A DNA stretch of 64,000 nucleotides from Salinibacter ruber DSM 13855 (GTDB lineage: Bacteria; Bacteroidota; Rhodothermia; Rhodothermales; Salinibacteraceae): the NCBI RefSeq assembly GCF_000013045.1, contig NC_007677.1, positions 3,032,203-3,096,202 on the forward strand. The letters run 5' to 3'. Below the pieces are notes generated by a model that saw only the letters and a program-made list of their open reading frames with translations, searched no databases and was not told the origin of the DNA. Each line of letters starts with the position of its first letter. Position 1 is the first letter of the stretch. The position numbers and the translations under genes were made by a program. This document shows, one piece after another, positions 52,906-61,328 of the stretch.

Positions 52906-53832
52906 CTACTCAGAACGTACCAACGACTCCGCGTTCGTCCGTGCGGCCTTCTCGTGCTCGACGTAGGGAGCCGGTTCGCGGAGTGCGCCGCCGCAGAGCC
53001 GAACGATCAAGATCAACAGGCCCGTTGCGGCGACGAAGCACACACTTCCGAATACCCATTCGTTTGTCACGCCGGTCACGGCAGTGAATCCATCCTCCAC
53101 CGGCAGCCCCCCGAAGAGGTTGATGCCATTGCCCAGTGCGTGTACCGCGATCGGGATCCACAAGCTCCGCGTGCGAAGATACAGGAGCGTGGTGACCCCG
53201 GCAAAGACGAAGGCGCCCAGCACGTGGCCGTGCATGAGCGCAAAGGGAAGGGCCGCGGCGAACAGTGCCCCCACCGGCGCGCTCCACGCGTGCGCCCACC
53301 GCTGATACACCAGCCCGCGCCACAGCACCTCCTCGACGAGCGCGGCAGCGATGACGCCGGACCCGATCAGCCGGAGATACGCCCCCATCCCGGACGGCTC
53401 CTCCACGACGTTCATCGTGTACCGGTCCGCAAGGGCCGGTGCCACCTCCTTGAGCCACGGTAGCAGGAGGTGAAGCTCCGCACTCTCGAACAGGTCCAGG
53501 GCGAGCACGCCCAGCAACACGAGCCCCCAGGATGTCCACTGCGTCGGCACCGGGCCGAAAACCGCCGATACGCTCAGCCCCTGCCATCCGACCATCTGGA
53601 CCCCCCAGCCTCCCGCCGCAAACAACACGATTCCCATTCCCAGCACCCCAGCCGAGACGTCGTTCCCGACCTCGGCGCCCGTGGTTACGAGGAACGTGAC
53701 GGCGACGAGGAATGCCCCAATCGCCCACAGCGCAAAGTGACGGACGCGGATGCGGTCAAGCGCCGTGTCGGATGTGGACGCCGGAGAGGCATCCGGAGCG
53801 GACGCGGATGAATCGTTGGGGAGCGGACCCAT
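52906..53832 (-). CDS. CPBP-family intramembrane metalloprotease
   Basis: This is a 308-residue protein with about eight hydrophobic segments. The glutamates and Arg of the CPBP/Rce1 motif are in ALVEEVLWRGLVYQ, with His-containing motifs FALMHGHVLGAFVFAG and AVHALGNGINLFGG. Such enzymes may cleave CAAX-like or bacteriocin-related peptides in the membrane. The first ~25 residues are polar Ser/Ala/Asp-rich. It is just upstream of the DUF5687 cluster, which may point to peptide export. Confidence 0.86.
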   Translation of the reverse strand: MGPLPNDSSASAPDASPASTSDTALDRIRVRHFALWAIGAFLVAVTFLVTTGAEVGNDVSAGVLGMGIVLFAAGGWGVQMVGWQGLSVSAVFGPVPTQWTSWGLVLLGVLALDLFESAELHLLLPWLKEVAPALADRYTMNVVEEPSGMGAYLRLIGSGVIAAALVEEVLWRGLVYQRWAHAWSAPVGALFAAALPFALMHGHVLGAFVFAGVTTLLYLRTRSLWIPIAVHALGNGINLFGGLPVEDGFTAVTGVTNEWVFGSVCFVAATGLLILIVRLCGGALREPAPYVEHEKAARTNAESLVRSE

Positions 53833-53909
53833 CGGCCGACGTGGACGGACGTGTGCGGAAGCGGCGTGCGGTGGAATGGGGCGACGAGGCCAGAACCGTG
53901 TCGTCTTCG

Positions 53910-54428
53910 TTAGGCAATTTCAAGCCGTCCGTCCAGCTCTCCGGAGGGGTGATCGATCTCGGCACTCGCCGGCAGGCGGCCGACCAGCTTTTCAATCAGA
54001 TCATCGCTTCCTTGGATTTTTCGGTGGAAAGTCAGGGCCGGATCGACGTCGGACGAGCTGTAAAGCTCGACGCTGGCCCCACCGATAAAGACACGACGCA
54101 CCTCGTCGAGACGGACCTCCTGGCCCGCCCGCAACGGCCCCGTCTTTCGGAGCCGGTCCTCGGTCAGATGGAGTTCCGACAGAAGAGTGGGGACCGACGT
54201 GACCCCGCACACCAGCGCTGTGGCCAGGCCCGCATACGCGCCCCAGTTCACTTCGGACAGTCCACCGGTGACTGCCACCCAGCCAACGGCCCCGACCGCA
54301 AGGAGGACGAGGCCTCCCGTTCCGTACGCCAGCCACCGGTAGGGCATCCCGTAGCGATACACCTCTACATCACTTGGACGGGGACGATCGGGCAACTCAG
54401 CGTCCCGATCTCCTGAGCGGGTGTTCAT
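53910..54428 (-). CDS. Membrane protein with a PH-like domain
   Basis: This is a 172-residue protein. The ATG at 54428 is followed by a polar N-terminus and two hydrophobic segments (LAYGTGGLVLLAVGAVGWVA; YAGLATALVCGVTSVPTLLS). The C-terminal part (LHLTEDRLRKTGPLRAGQEV, RLDEVRRVFIGGASVELYSS) resembles bacterial PH/YdbT-like domains. I cannot name a function. The IS copy 2 target site lies about 140 bases upstream of its start. Confidence 0.6.
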   Translation of the reverse strand: MNTRSGDRDAELPDRPRPSDVEVYRYGMPYRWLAYGTGGLVLLAVGAVGWVAVTGGLSEVNWGAYAGLATALVCGVTSVPTLLSELHLTEDRLRKTGPLRAGQEVRLDEVRRVFIGGASVELYSSSDVDPALTFHRKIQGSDDLIEKLVGRLPASAEIDHPSGELDGRLEIA

Positions 54429-54567
54429 GCCGGAAGGAATGTTAAGAACAGAGCTTGAGCGTCTGAACTGAAAACCAGAAGGCGTATATTTTTTGACTCT
54501 CGAATGTTTCAGTTGGGAGAGCTGCTTAGGGGACGCCTGCTCGCCTCGTCCCTCACTCATTTCGATT

Positions 54568-54575
54568 CATTTTTC
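54568..54575. repeat. Left 8-bp target duplication of IS copy 2
   Basis: CATTTTTC here and at 55384-55391 flank the element exactly. Confidence 0.92.
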
Positions 54576-54590
54576 GGTAGCGGATAGATG

Positions 54591-55067
54591 TTAAGTGATG
54601 GCTTCGTTGTACCACTCCACGAACAGTTTCGTCGTCAGATGGAGCATCCGTTCTGACTCGGAGGCCGCTCGCGTCCGGCGGACATACCGGGCCAGCTTCT
54701 GGCGCAGTCGCCCGAAGAATCTTTCCACGTGGGCCATCTCACCACTGGACTTTCCGACCTGCCGGTGGCTGGGGTCGCCCGCAAACACTGGGCGATAGGA
54801 CTTCCAGAAGTCGCTGAAGCTTCTGCCCTGACGGTATTCCTCCGGAATCCGGCTCCAGAGCCGAGCACAGGTTCTGGCCGAACGGTCTCCGATCACAAAT
54901 GCCACGACCTGCCGGGTTCTCCGGCACAGAGCAACCCACAGCCACCGTTTATTCGCCCGCTCTCGGACATACGTCCAGCATTCATCGAGTTCAAGGACAT
55001 CGCCTTCCTCAGCAGGCCGGAGCCCTTCGGCTACTGAATCGGATTCTCGTCCCTTTTTTTGAGCCAC
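54591..55067 (-). CDS. insB: IS1 transposase InsB part (copy 2)
   Basis: This is the same 158-residue frame as in copy 1, with LELDECWTYV and VERFFGRLRQK. Expression requires a -1 shift at the A7 run (55054-55060 on this strand) from insA. Confidence 0.92.
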   Translation of the reverse strand: MAQKKGRESDSVAEGLRPAEEGDVLELDECWTYVRERANKRWLWVALCRRTRQVVAFVIGDRSARTCARLWSRIPEEYRQGRSFSDFWKSYRPVFAGDPSHRQVGKSSGEMAHVERFFGRLRQKLARYVRRTRAASESERMLHLTTKLFVEWYNEAIT

Positions 55068-55309
55068 CGGGTCAATGTATTGCGGCTGATGCCGAATATC
55101 CGGCTGATTGCCCGCTTTGACCCGCGCTCGCGGTAAGCACGGAGGATTTTCTCTTTCTCCTCCTCGGAGTAGCCTCGCGGCTCTGGATCGAGAACCTTGT
55201 GCGCTCCACAGTCCTTGCAGTGATACTGCTGAGAGCCGCTAGCGCTGTGTCCGTTTTTGACGATGTTCGAGGAGCCACACTCTCTACACTCGTAAGTCTC
55301 TTTGATCAT
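55031..55309 (-). CDS. insA: IS1 InsA-like protein (copy 2)
   Basis: This 92-residue frame is identical to insA of copy 1: zinc-ribbon (CRECG...CKDCG) followed by a helix-turn-helix. Confidence 0.92.
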   Translation of the reverse strand: MIKETYECRECGSSNIVKNGHSASGSQQYHCKDCGAHKVLDPEPRGYSEEEKEKILRAYRERGSKRAISRIFGISRNTLTRWLKKRDENPIQ

Positions 55310-55383
55310 CGGATAGACCAGGCTGGTGGGCCAGACGCGACGCAGTTCAAACAGAAAGACTCACTACTTGTTGAGCCGCTACC

Positions 55384-55391
55384 CATTTTTC
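55384..55391. repeat. Right 8-bp target duplication of IS copy 2
   Basis: This is the second copy of CATTTTTC; see 54568-54575. Confidence 0.92.
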
Positions 55392-55459
55392 CAAGGGGAA
55401 CGGCACCGGATTCGCCTCCGTCCCGTTTTCTTTCGCCACTGCGCTCCCACCCATCTTTC

Positions 55460-56971
55460 ATGACGATGCCCGACCCCATCGAGGATCTCCGCACTCACCT
55501 CGCCCCCATCGAAGACCTGAAGGCCGCCGCCACGGTGCTCCGGTGGGACCAGGAGACCTACATGCCGGACGGCGGCGCCGAGGCACGCGCGCAGCAGCTC
55601 TCGACGCTCCAGTCCACCGCCCACGAACGCTTCGTGGCCGAGGAGACGGGCACATTGCTCGACCGCGCGGCCGACGCCGTGGGCGACGCCGCCCCGCTCG
55701 ACACGGACGCAGCCCTCGTCCGCGTGACGCGGCGCGACTACGAACGGGCCGTGCGCGTCCCGTCCTCGCTCGTGGCGGAGCTGTCGAAGGCCAAGTCCCA
55801 GGCCCAGCAGGCGTGGACCCAGGCCCGTCAACACGACGACTTCTCGCGGTTCGCCCCGCACCTGGAGCGGCTCGTGGACCTGTCCGTGGAAAAGGCCGAG
55901 GCCATCGGCTACGCGGACGCGCCCTACGACGCCCTGCTCACCGCGTACGAGCCGGGCCGCACCACCGCCGAGGTCGCGTCGCTGTTCGGCACCCTGCGCG
56001 ACGACCTCGTTCCCCTCGTCGACGCCATCGGCGACGCGCTGCCGATCGACGATACCATCCTCCGCGGCACCTATCCGCAGTCCGACCAGCGGGCCTTCGG
56101 GCGCTCGGTGATCGCGGACTTCGGCTACGACTTCGACCGCGGGCGGCAGGACGTGTCGGCCCACCCGTTCACGATGTCCTTCGCGCCGAACGATGTGCGC
56201 CTCACCACGCGCTACGACGAGGACAACGTGGCCTCGGCCCTCTTCTCCACGATCCACGAGGCGGGACACGGCCTGTACGAACAGGGCATCGACCCGTCGC
56301 TCGCCCGCACACCGCTCGGCGACGGCACCGCGCTCAGCACCCACGAGTCGCAGGCGCGCCTTTGGGAGAACCACATCGGCCGCAGTCGCCCGTTCTGGCG
56401 CCACTACCTGCCGGCGCTCCGAGATCGCTTCCCCAGCGCCCTCGGCGACGCGGCCCTGGAGCCGTTCTACCGTGCCATCAACCGGGTGACGCCGTCCCTC
56501 ATCCGTGTGGAGGCCGACGAGGTGACGTATCACCTGCACGTCATGCTCCGCTTCGAATTGGGGCGCGGCCTCATCGACGGAACCCTCTCCGTCAACGACC
56601 TCCCCGAGCGGTGGAACGAGGCGATGGACACCTATCTCGGCGTGGTGCCGGAGACGGACGCGAACGGCGTGCTGCAGGACGTGCACTGGTCGCAGGGCGC
56701 CTTCGGGTACTTCCCCACCTACACGCTCGGCACCCTCACGGCGGCCCAGCTCATGGAGGCGATCCAGGACGACCTTCCGAGCCTGTCCGAGCAGGTTGCC
56801 AACGGTCGCTTCGATCCGCTGCTCGACTGGCTCCGCTCTCACGTCCACCGGCACGGACGCATCCTAACGGCCCCCGATCTCTTGGAGCGCGCCACCGGCG
56901 CCGAGCTGTCGGCCGACCCGTGGCTCCGCTACGCCGAGAACAAGTTTGGGGCGCTGTACGACCTTGCTTAA
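55460..56971 (+). CDS. Carboxypeptidase Taq (M32 metallopeptidase)
   Basis: This is a 503-residue cytoplasmic zinc carboxypeptidase. HEAGH is at residues 266-270 in STIHEAGHGLYEQG, with the third ligand region in STHESQARLWENHIGRS. The start MTMPDPIEDLRTHLAPIEDL and LRWDQETYMPDGG match M32 enzymes. A second ATG lies two codons later. The open frame extends far upstream into the IS copy only by chance. The IS insertion in its 5' leader could alter its expression. Confidence 0.94.
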   Translation: MTMPDPIEDLRTHLAPIEDLKAAATVLRWDQETYMPDGGAEARAQQLSTLQSTAHERFVAEETGTLLDRAADAVGDAAPLDTDAALVRVTRRDYERAVRVPSSLVAELSKAKSQAQQAWTQARQHDDFSRFAPHLERLVDLSVEKAEAIGYADAPYDALLTAYEPGRTTAEVASLFGTLRDDLVPLVDAIGDALPIDDTILRGTYPQSDQRAFGRSVIADFGYDFDRGRQDVSAHPFTMSFAPNDVRLTTRYDEDNVASALFSTIHEAGHGLYEQGIDPSLARTPLGDGTALSTHESQARLWENHIGRSRPFWRHYLPALRDRFPSALGDAALEPFYRAINRVTPSLIRVEADEVTYHLHVMLRFELGRGLIDGTLSVNDLPERWNEAMDTYLGVVPETDANGVLQDVHWSQGAFGYFPTYTLGTLTAAQLMEAIQDDLPSLSEQVANGRFDPLLDWLRSHVHRHGRILTAPDLLERATGAELSADPWLRYAENKFGALYDLA

Positions 56972-57063
56972 CCATTCCCTCGCATGCTCCTCCGACATAG
57001 CACAGCCCAGCAGACGGAGGGCCTGCCGGGCTGTGGCCATTCGACGAAATGGGGAAGCGGACG

Positions 57064-58563
57064 CTACTGCGAGGAGGCGGGACGAACCGATACCTCAATC
57101 ACGTCGCTCGGTGCGGGGTAGCTGAATCCGTCGTTGCTCCCGCTCACTTGCGTAACGGAGCCTTCTCCGTTCGGCCCCGTGTTCAATTCGGACTGTCGAG
57201 GGGCCTGATCGAGCCCAACGCCCGGCTCCTGATCGCCCTCCGTGCCAGCGTCGTAGAGGCCGACGTTGATCGTCCGGTTGATCGGCTGGTCGTTGTTATC
57301 GAACAGGGCGATTCCCTCCTGCGGAGTCGCGTAGAAGAGGTCGTTCGACTGGATGTACATGGTGGCGAGCGAAAGCCGGTCGCCGGGCGTTGCGTTTACG
57401 GTGAACGTGACGCTGTTGCCCGGAGTGATGGGGCCGCTCCCGAATGCATCGATGCTCTCGATGCCGTCGGCGCCCGTCAGGTCGGCCACGAGATTGCTCG
57501 CGGGGGAGCCGGCGTCCCCCTCCACCGCCCCGTTCGGGCGCCCGTCCTCGGCGATGGCTTCGATGCCGCCGGAGGCCTGCGCACCGGTTTCGAAGAGGGA
57601 TACCTCGTCCGAGTGGACGGCCACGGCACCGGGCGACAAGGGGACGGTGACGCCGGTGATGTCCTGAAGGGTCTGGACGTGGTTCCCCGCCGGGGAGCCG
57701 GAATCGCCGTCGAGAGCGCCGTTCGGACGGCCGTCTTCGGCGATGGCTTCGATCCCCCCGCCGGCCGCCTCTCCGGGGCTGTGGCCCGGGTACGTCACGT
57801 CATTTCCATTCATTGGATTCTGGTCCCAGTGCACGGCGTAGGAGCCGGGGGAGAGGGGAACGGGCTTGCCGTTGACGGTCGCGCCCTGGTTCCGGATGGT
57901 GACGGTAAATGCCACGCCGCCGTCCTCGTGGGACGCGCTTTCGACGGTCACCTTGACGACGTCCTCGGTGGCCGGGTAGCTGAAGTCGTCGTTCTCCAGA
58001 CGGCCATCTCCGTCCTCGTCCACAACCTCGACGACGCTACCCTCCCCATCGGGGCCCGTGTCGAGGGCGCTCTGGCGCGGGGCTTGATCGGATCCGCTGC
58101 CGGGTGTCTGGTCCCCTTCCGTCCCGGCGTCGTACAGGCCCACCTGTGCCGTCACGTCACGGGGGCTGTTCTGCCCGATCGGGGTTCCATTTTCGAACAG
58201 GGACAGCCCGCCCGGCTCGAAGGCGTAGTACAGGTCGTTCGACTGGATGAACATAGTGGCGAACGACAGCTTCATCCCCGTCCCCGGGAGTTCATCCGGT
58301 CCGGCCGTGAACGTGAACTGAAAGGCTTCTCCGGGTTCGAGGGGAGGAACGTTGTTGTTGTCGTCAATCACGTCCGCCGGGGTAAAGGCCCCACTTTTCA
58401 GCGCGGGACTGCCCGAGCCAACGTTTTCGACCGTAACTTCGAAGGCGTCAGGATCGGCTGCCCCGCCGTTTCCCGTGCTGTCGCACCCCGCAAGGACGAG
58501 GGCAAAACAGCCGATCCACGAGAAAGCAAAGAGGAATCGTGAGAAGGTAGACTGTAGCGTCAT
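57064..58563 (-). CDS. Spondin-type lipoprotein with internal duplications
   Basis: This is a 499-residue exported protein. The lipoprotein signal ends LVLAGC. Two spondin-N-like domains are visible: ATMFIQSNDLYYA...VGLYDAGTEGDQ (near the start) and ATMYIQSNDLFYA...VGLYDAGTEGDQ (near the end). Between them SGGIEAIAEDGRPNGA occurs twice (GGGIEAIAEDGRPNG and SGGIEAIAEDGRPNG), so the gene grew by duplication. Acidic residues dominate. Spondin-N domains bind surface or matrix partners; the role here is unknown. Confidence 0.8.
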   Translation of the reverse strand: MTLQSTFSRFLFAFSWIGCFALVLAGCDSTGNGGAADPDAFEVTVENVGSGSPALKSGAFTPADVIDDNNNVPPLEPGEAFQFTFTAGPDELPGTGMKLSFATMFIQSNDLYYAFEPGGLSLFENGTPIGQNSPRDVTAQVGLYDAGTEGDQTPGSGSDQAPRQSALDTGPDGEGSVVEVVDEDGDGRLENDDFSYPATEDVVKVTVESASHEDGGVAFTVTIRNQGATVNGKPVPLSPGSYAVHWDQNPMNGNDVTYPGHSPGEAAGGGIEAIAEDGRPNGALDGDSGSPAGNHVQTLQDITGVTVPLSPGAVAVHSDEVSLFETGAQASGGIEAIAEDGRPNGAVEGDAGSPASNLVADLTGADGIESIDAFGSGPITPGNSVTFTVNATPGDRLSLATMYIQSNDLFYATPQEGIALFDNNDQPINRTINVGLYDAGTEGDQEPGVGLDQAPRQSELNTGPNGEGSVTQVSGSNDGFSYPAPSDVIEVSVRPASSQ

Positions 58564-58765
58564 TGGTGCTCATGTCGGAATTGGGAAAGAAGTCGCGTGT
58601 GACTGGACGAGACAAGACATCTTCGTACTCTCATCCAATTCGAAAAGCTAACATTCCCATTGTCCGACAGAGGCGCCTCACGCAAGGCTAACGTCTCCTC
58701 ACAATCGAATGACGTTTTCTCACGGTTCTATAACACGCGCTCCCGTTGGGGAGCGGGGACTGGGG

Positions 58766-60241
58766 TCATTCCGGGTGTGTGATCGGTGACTCGACCGGCA
58801 GGCAGAAGCGAAAGCTCGTTCCCTCCCCCACCGTACTCTCCACCTCCAGGGTGCGGCCGTGGAGCTCCAGGATCGTCTTGGCGATGGCGAGGCCGAGGCC
58901 GGCCCCGCCCCGGTCCCGGTCCCGGCTCTTGTCGACCCGGTAGAAGCGCTCGAAGATGTGGGGCAGGTCGTCCTCCGGGATGCCGGGCCCCGTGTCCGCC
59001 ACCGCCACACAGACCTCGCCCTGCTCATTGTCGAGCCGGACGCGGACCTGTCCCCCCTCGGGGGTGTAGTGGATCGCGTTGTCGATGAGGTTCGACAGGG
59101 CCCGCTCCACGAGGCCGATGTCCGCCTCGACCCGGGCGTGGCGCTCCGGCAGGTCGGCCCGCAGGTCCACGGCCTGCTCCTCCGCTCGGGGCTCGTACTG
59201 CATGACCACGTCCTGCACGAGCTCGGCGATGGGGAAGGCCTCGATCGTCGGCTCGACCTGCTTCGTCTCCAGCTTCGACAGCTCGAAGAGCTCGTTCACG
59301 AGCGTATTGAGGCGCTTCGTATTCCGGAGCGCCGTCTTCACGTACCGCTGGCGCTCCTGTGGAGGAAGGTCGCCGTCCTTCATGTGGACGGTCTCCAGGT
59401 ATCCCTGAATGGACGCGATGGGGCTGCGCAGGTCGTGCGACACGTTGGCCACCAGTTCGCGCCGCATGCGGTCGGCCTGCCGCAGCTCCTCCATGGTCTC
59501 TTGCAGGTTGTCGGCCATGCGGTTGAAGCACGTGCCGAGCCGCCCAATTTCGTCGTTCGAGGTGACGTCCACCCGGCGACCGAACGCGCCTGCCTCGAAG
59601 TCGGCCACCACGTCCTGCATGGCCCGCAGGCGCTGCGTGAGGCGCCGAAACAGCAGCAGGCCCACCCCGGCGGTCACGAGGATGACGAGCCCGAGGCCCC
59701 AGAGGGCCGTCTGCAGGATGTAGCTCTCCCCCACCATGTTGGCCACCGAGGCGTACTGCTCACTGCTCAGAATGACGTAGAGGTAGCAGCCCGTGCGGCC
59801 CATAATCTCGATGTGGGCGGCCGAGAAGGGCTTCTCGGTCCCCGCCGTCATCGGGTCGTCGCCGAGCACGGGAAGGTCGCCGCCCTTCAGGAACCGACGG
59901 ACGGGCGCGAGGTCGATGCGGCGCTGCTCGATCTGGGCGTCGGGCACCGCGAACGACGCCTTTAGGGCCCCATCGCGCTCCAGCAGGTAGATCTCGATGC
60001 GCCGGTTGATGCCGGTCATGTCCTGGATGGTGGCCTCGATGGCCTCCGTGTCGATGCTGTCTCTCAGGTGAGGCTCGAAGCGGGGCACCATCTCCTCCGC
60101 CAGGGTGCGGTTGAGCTTCTGTTCCACCTCGCTGGCGTACTGCCGGGCGGCCCGCACCCCGAAGGTCGCGAGGATGACCCCGAGTCCCACGATCAGCACG
60201 AGGAAAAGGGCGCTCAGCTTGGCGTAGAAGCTGTTGGGCAT
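58766..60241 (-). CDS. Sensor histidine kinase
   Basis: This is a 491-residue membrane sensor. Transmembrane segments lie at about 8-28 and 178-198, with a ~150-residue periplasmic sensor region between them. A HAMP linker follows (RLTQRLRAMQDVVADFEAGA). HisKA has VSHDLRSP with the phosphorylated His269, and the ATPase domain has NLIDNAIHYTPEGG (N-box), VADTGPGIPEDD (G1) and GAGLGLAIAKTIL (G2). It phosphorylates the OmpR-type regulator encoded upstream. The spacer to that gene is unusually repeat-rich. Confidence 0.95.
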   Translation of the reverse strand: MPNSFYAKLSALFLVLIVGLGVILATFGVRAARQYASEVEQKLNRTLAEEMVPRFEPHLRDSIDTEAIEATIQDMTGINRRIEIYLLERDGALKASFAVPDAQIEQRRIDLAPVRRFLKGGDLPVLGDDPMTAGTEKPFSAAHIEIMGRTGCYLYVILSSEQYASVANMVGESYILQTALWGLGLVILVTAGVGLLLFRRLTQRLRAMQDVVADFEAGAFGRRVDVTSNDEIGRLGTCFNRMADNLQETMEELRQADRMRRELVANVSHDLRSPIASIQGYLETVHMKDGDLPPQERQRYVKTALRNTKRLNTLVNELFELSKLETKQVEPTIEAFPIAELVQDVVMQYEPRAEEQAVDLRADLPERHARVEADIGLVERALSNLIDNAIHYTPEGGQVRVRLDNEQGEVCVAVADTGPGIPEDDLPHIFERFYRVDKSRDRDRGGAGLGLAIAKTILELHGRTLEVESTVGEGTSFRFCLPVESPITHPE

Positions 60242-60321
60242 GGGGATTCAGAGGTGCGTGCTGGGTGAACCTGTGGCGTGGGGCGGCAGGAAGAACCAGA
60301 GACAGTCAAGATTTAAAGGGT

Positions 60322-60390
60322 CGTATTGCGTAGTGCGTATTGCGTAGGTGGCCCCGAACCACGAAATACTCAATACGAGATACGCAATAC
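60322..60390. repeat. Direct and inverted CGTATTGCGTA repeats between regulator and kinase genes
   Basis: CGTATTGCGTAG occurs at 60322-60333 and 60336-60347, and TACGCAATAC (60381-60390) is the complement of GTATTGCGTA. A variant ACTCAATACGAG lies between. These could be an operator for the response regulator or fold as an RNA hairpin between the two cistrons. Confidence 0.7.
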
Positions 60391-60393
60391 CCG

Positions 60394-61131
60394 TTACACA
60401 TCACGCGCCGCCAATTCCTCCCGCTCGGCGAACCGGTAGCCCACCCCCCACACCGTCTTCACGTACCGGGGCTCGGAGGGGTCCGGCTCAATCTTGTTGC
60501 GGAGGCGGTTGATGTGGGTGTTGACGGTGTGGCTGTACCCGCTGTACTGGTAGCCCCACACCTCGTCGAGCAGCTCGTCGCGACTGAAGGCCCGCCCCGG
60601 GTGCCGGGCAAAGAGAAGCAGCAGCTCGAACTCTTTGCTCGTAAGGTCGACGGCCTCCCCCTCGACGGTCACCTTGCGCTTTTCCGGCTCAACGACGACC
60701 TTCCCGAGCTCAATGGGCGTGTCGTCGGCCTGCCCCTGCGTCTCCTGGTCCACCTCCACGCGCCGAAAGAGGGCCTTCACCCGGGCCAGCACCTCGCGGA
60801 TGCTAAACGGCTTGGTGATGTAATCGTCGGCCCCCAGCTCCAGCCCCAGCACCTTGTCCACCTCTTCGGTCTTGGCCGTCACCATGAGAATGGGCGTCGG
60901 GCACTTCTCCTGGCGCAGCCGGCGGCAGATGTCGAAGCCGTCGGTGCCGGGCAGCATGATGTCGAGGACGATGAGGTCGTACGCCTCGGTCAACGCCCGC
61001 GCCAGCCCGTCGTCGCCGTCCCCAACCACGTCGACCGCGTGCCCCGCGTCGGTGAGGTGCAGCTCCAGCAGGTCCGCGATGTCGTCGTCATCCTCGACGA
61101 GCAGAATGCGCTTCTCGGCGGCGGTCGTCAC
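60394..61131 (-). CDS. OmpR/PhoB-type response regulator
   Basis: This is a 245-residue regulator. The receiver domain has the acidic pocket LVEDDDD, the phospho-acceptor Asp57 (IVLDIMLPGTDGF) and Lys in ADDYITKPFS. The C-terminal winged helix (LTSKEFELLLLFARHPGRAF; VNTHINRLRNKIEPD) binds DNA. It is the upstream gene of an operon with the kinase at 58766-60241. Confidence 0.95.
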   Translation of the reverse strand: MTTAAEKRILLVEDDDDIADLLELHLTDAGHAVDVVGDGDDGLARALTEAYDLIVLDIMLPGTDGFDICRRLRQEKCPTPILMVTAKTEEVDKVLGLELGADDYITKPFSIREVLARVKALFRRVEVDQETQGQADDTPIELGKVVVEPEKRKVTVEGEAVDLTSKEFELLLLFARHPGRAFSRDELLDEVWGYQYSGYSHTVNTHINRLRNKIEPDPSEPRYVKTVWGVGYRFAEREELAARDV

Positions 61132-61328
61132 GGGCGGACGGGCGGTGGGTTGCGAAACAGGCGGTTTCTCGGGTTCGTCGGTCGCACGGGACGCAGTGTT
61201 ACGGAGGCACGGCGCCGATGGTTATCTCGCTCGTCTCCGGCCTACGTCCTCACCCACGCTTCCAGAAACGTGTGCGCGGCGGGGTTCGTTGTCCATGCAA
61301 TCATTGTCGTACGAACACTTCTCTGCCT

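Larger units (their letters stand above)
54576..55383 (-). mobile_element. IS1-family insertion sequence, copy 2 (808 bp, inverted relative to copy 1)
   Basis: The length, the ends (GGTAGCGG/CCGCTACC) and all translations agree with copy 1 at 33057-33864. The target duplication CATTTTTC differs from that of copy 1, so the two insertions are independent. It lies 76 bases before the carboxypeptidase Taq start and may separate that gene from its promoter. Confidence 0.95.

Noticed and set aside
33057..55383. Composite transposon bounded by two IS copies
   Set aside because: Each IS has its own perfect target duplication, and the outer flanks do not match each other. The segment holds ordinary chromosomal genes. 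Two separate insertions explain it better.
55199..55459. Long N-terminal extension of carboxypeptidase Taq
   Set aside because: The 87 extra codons come from the IS end and the leader and mirror the false CrcB extension exactly.
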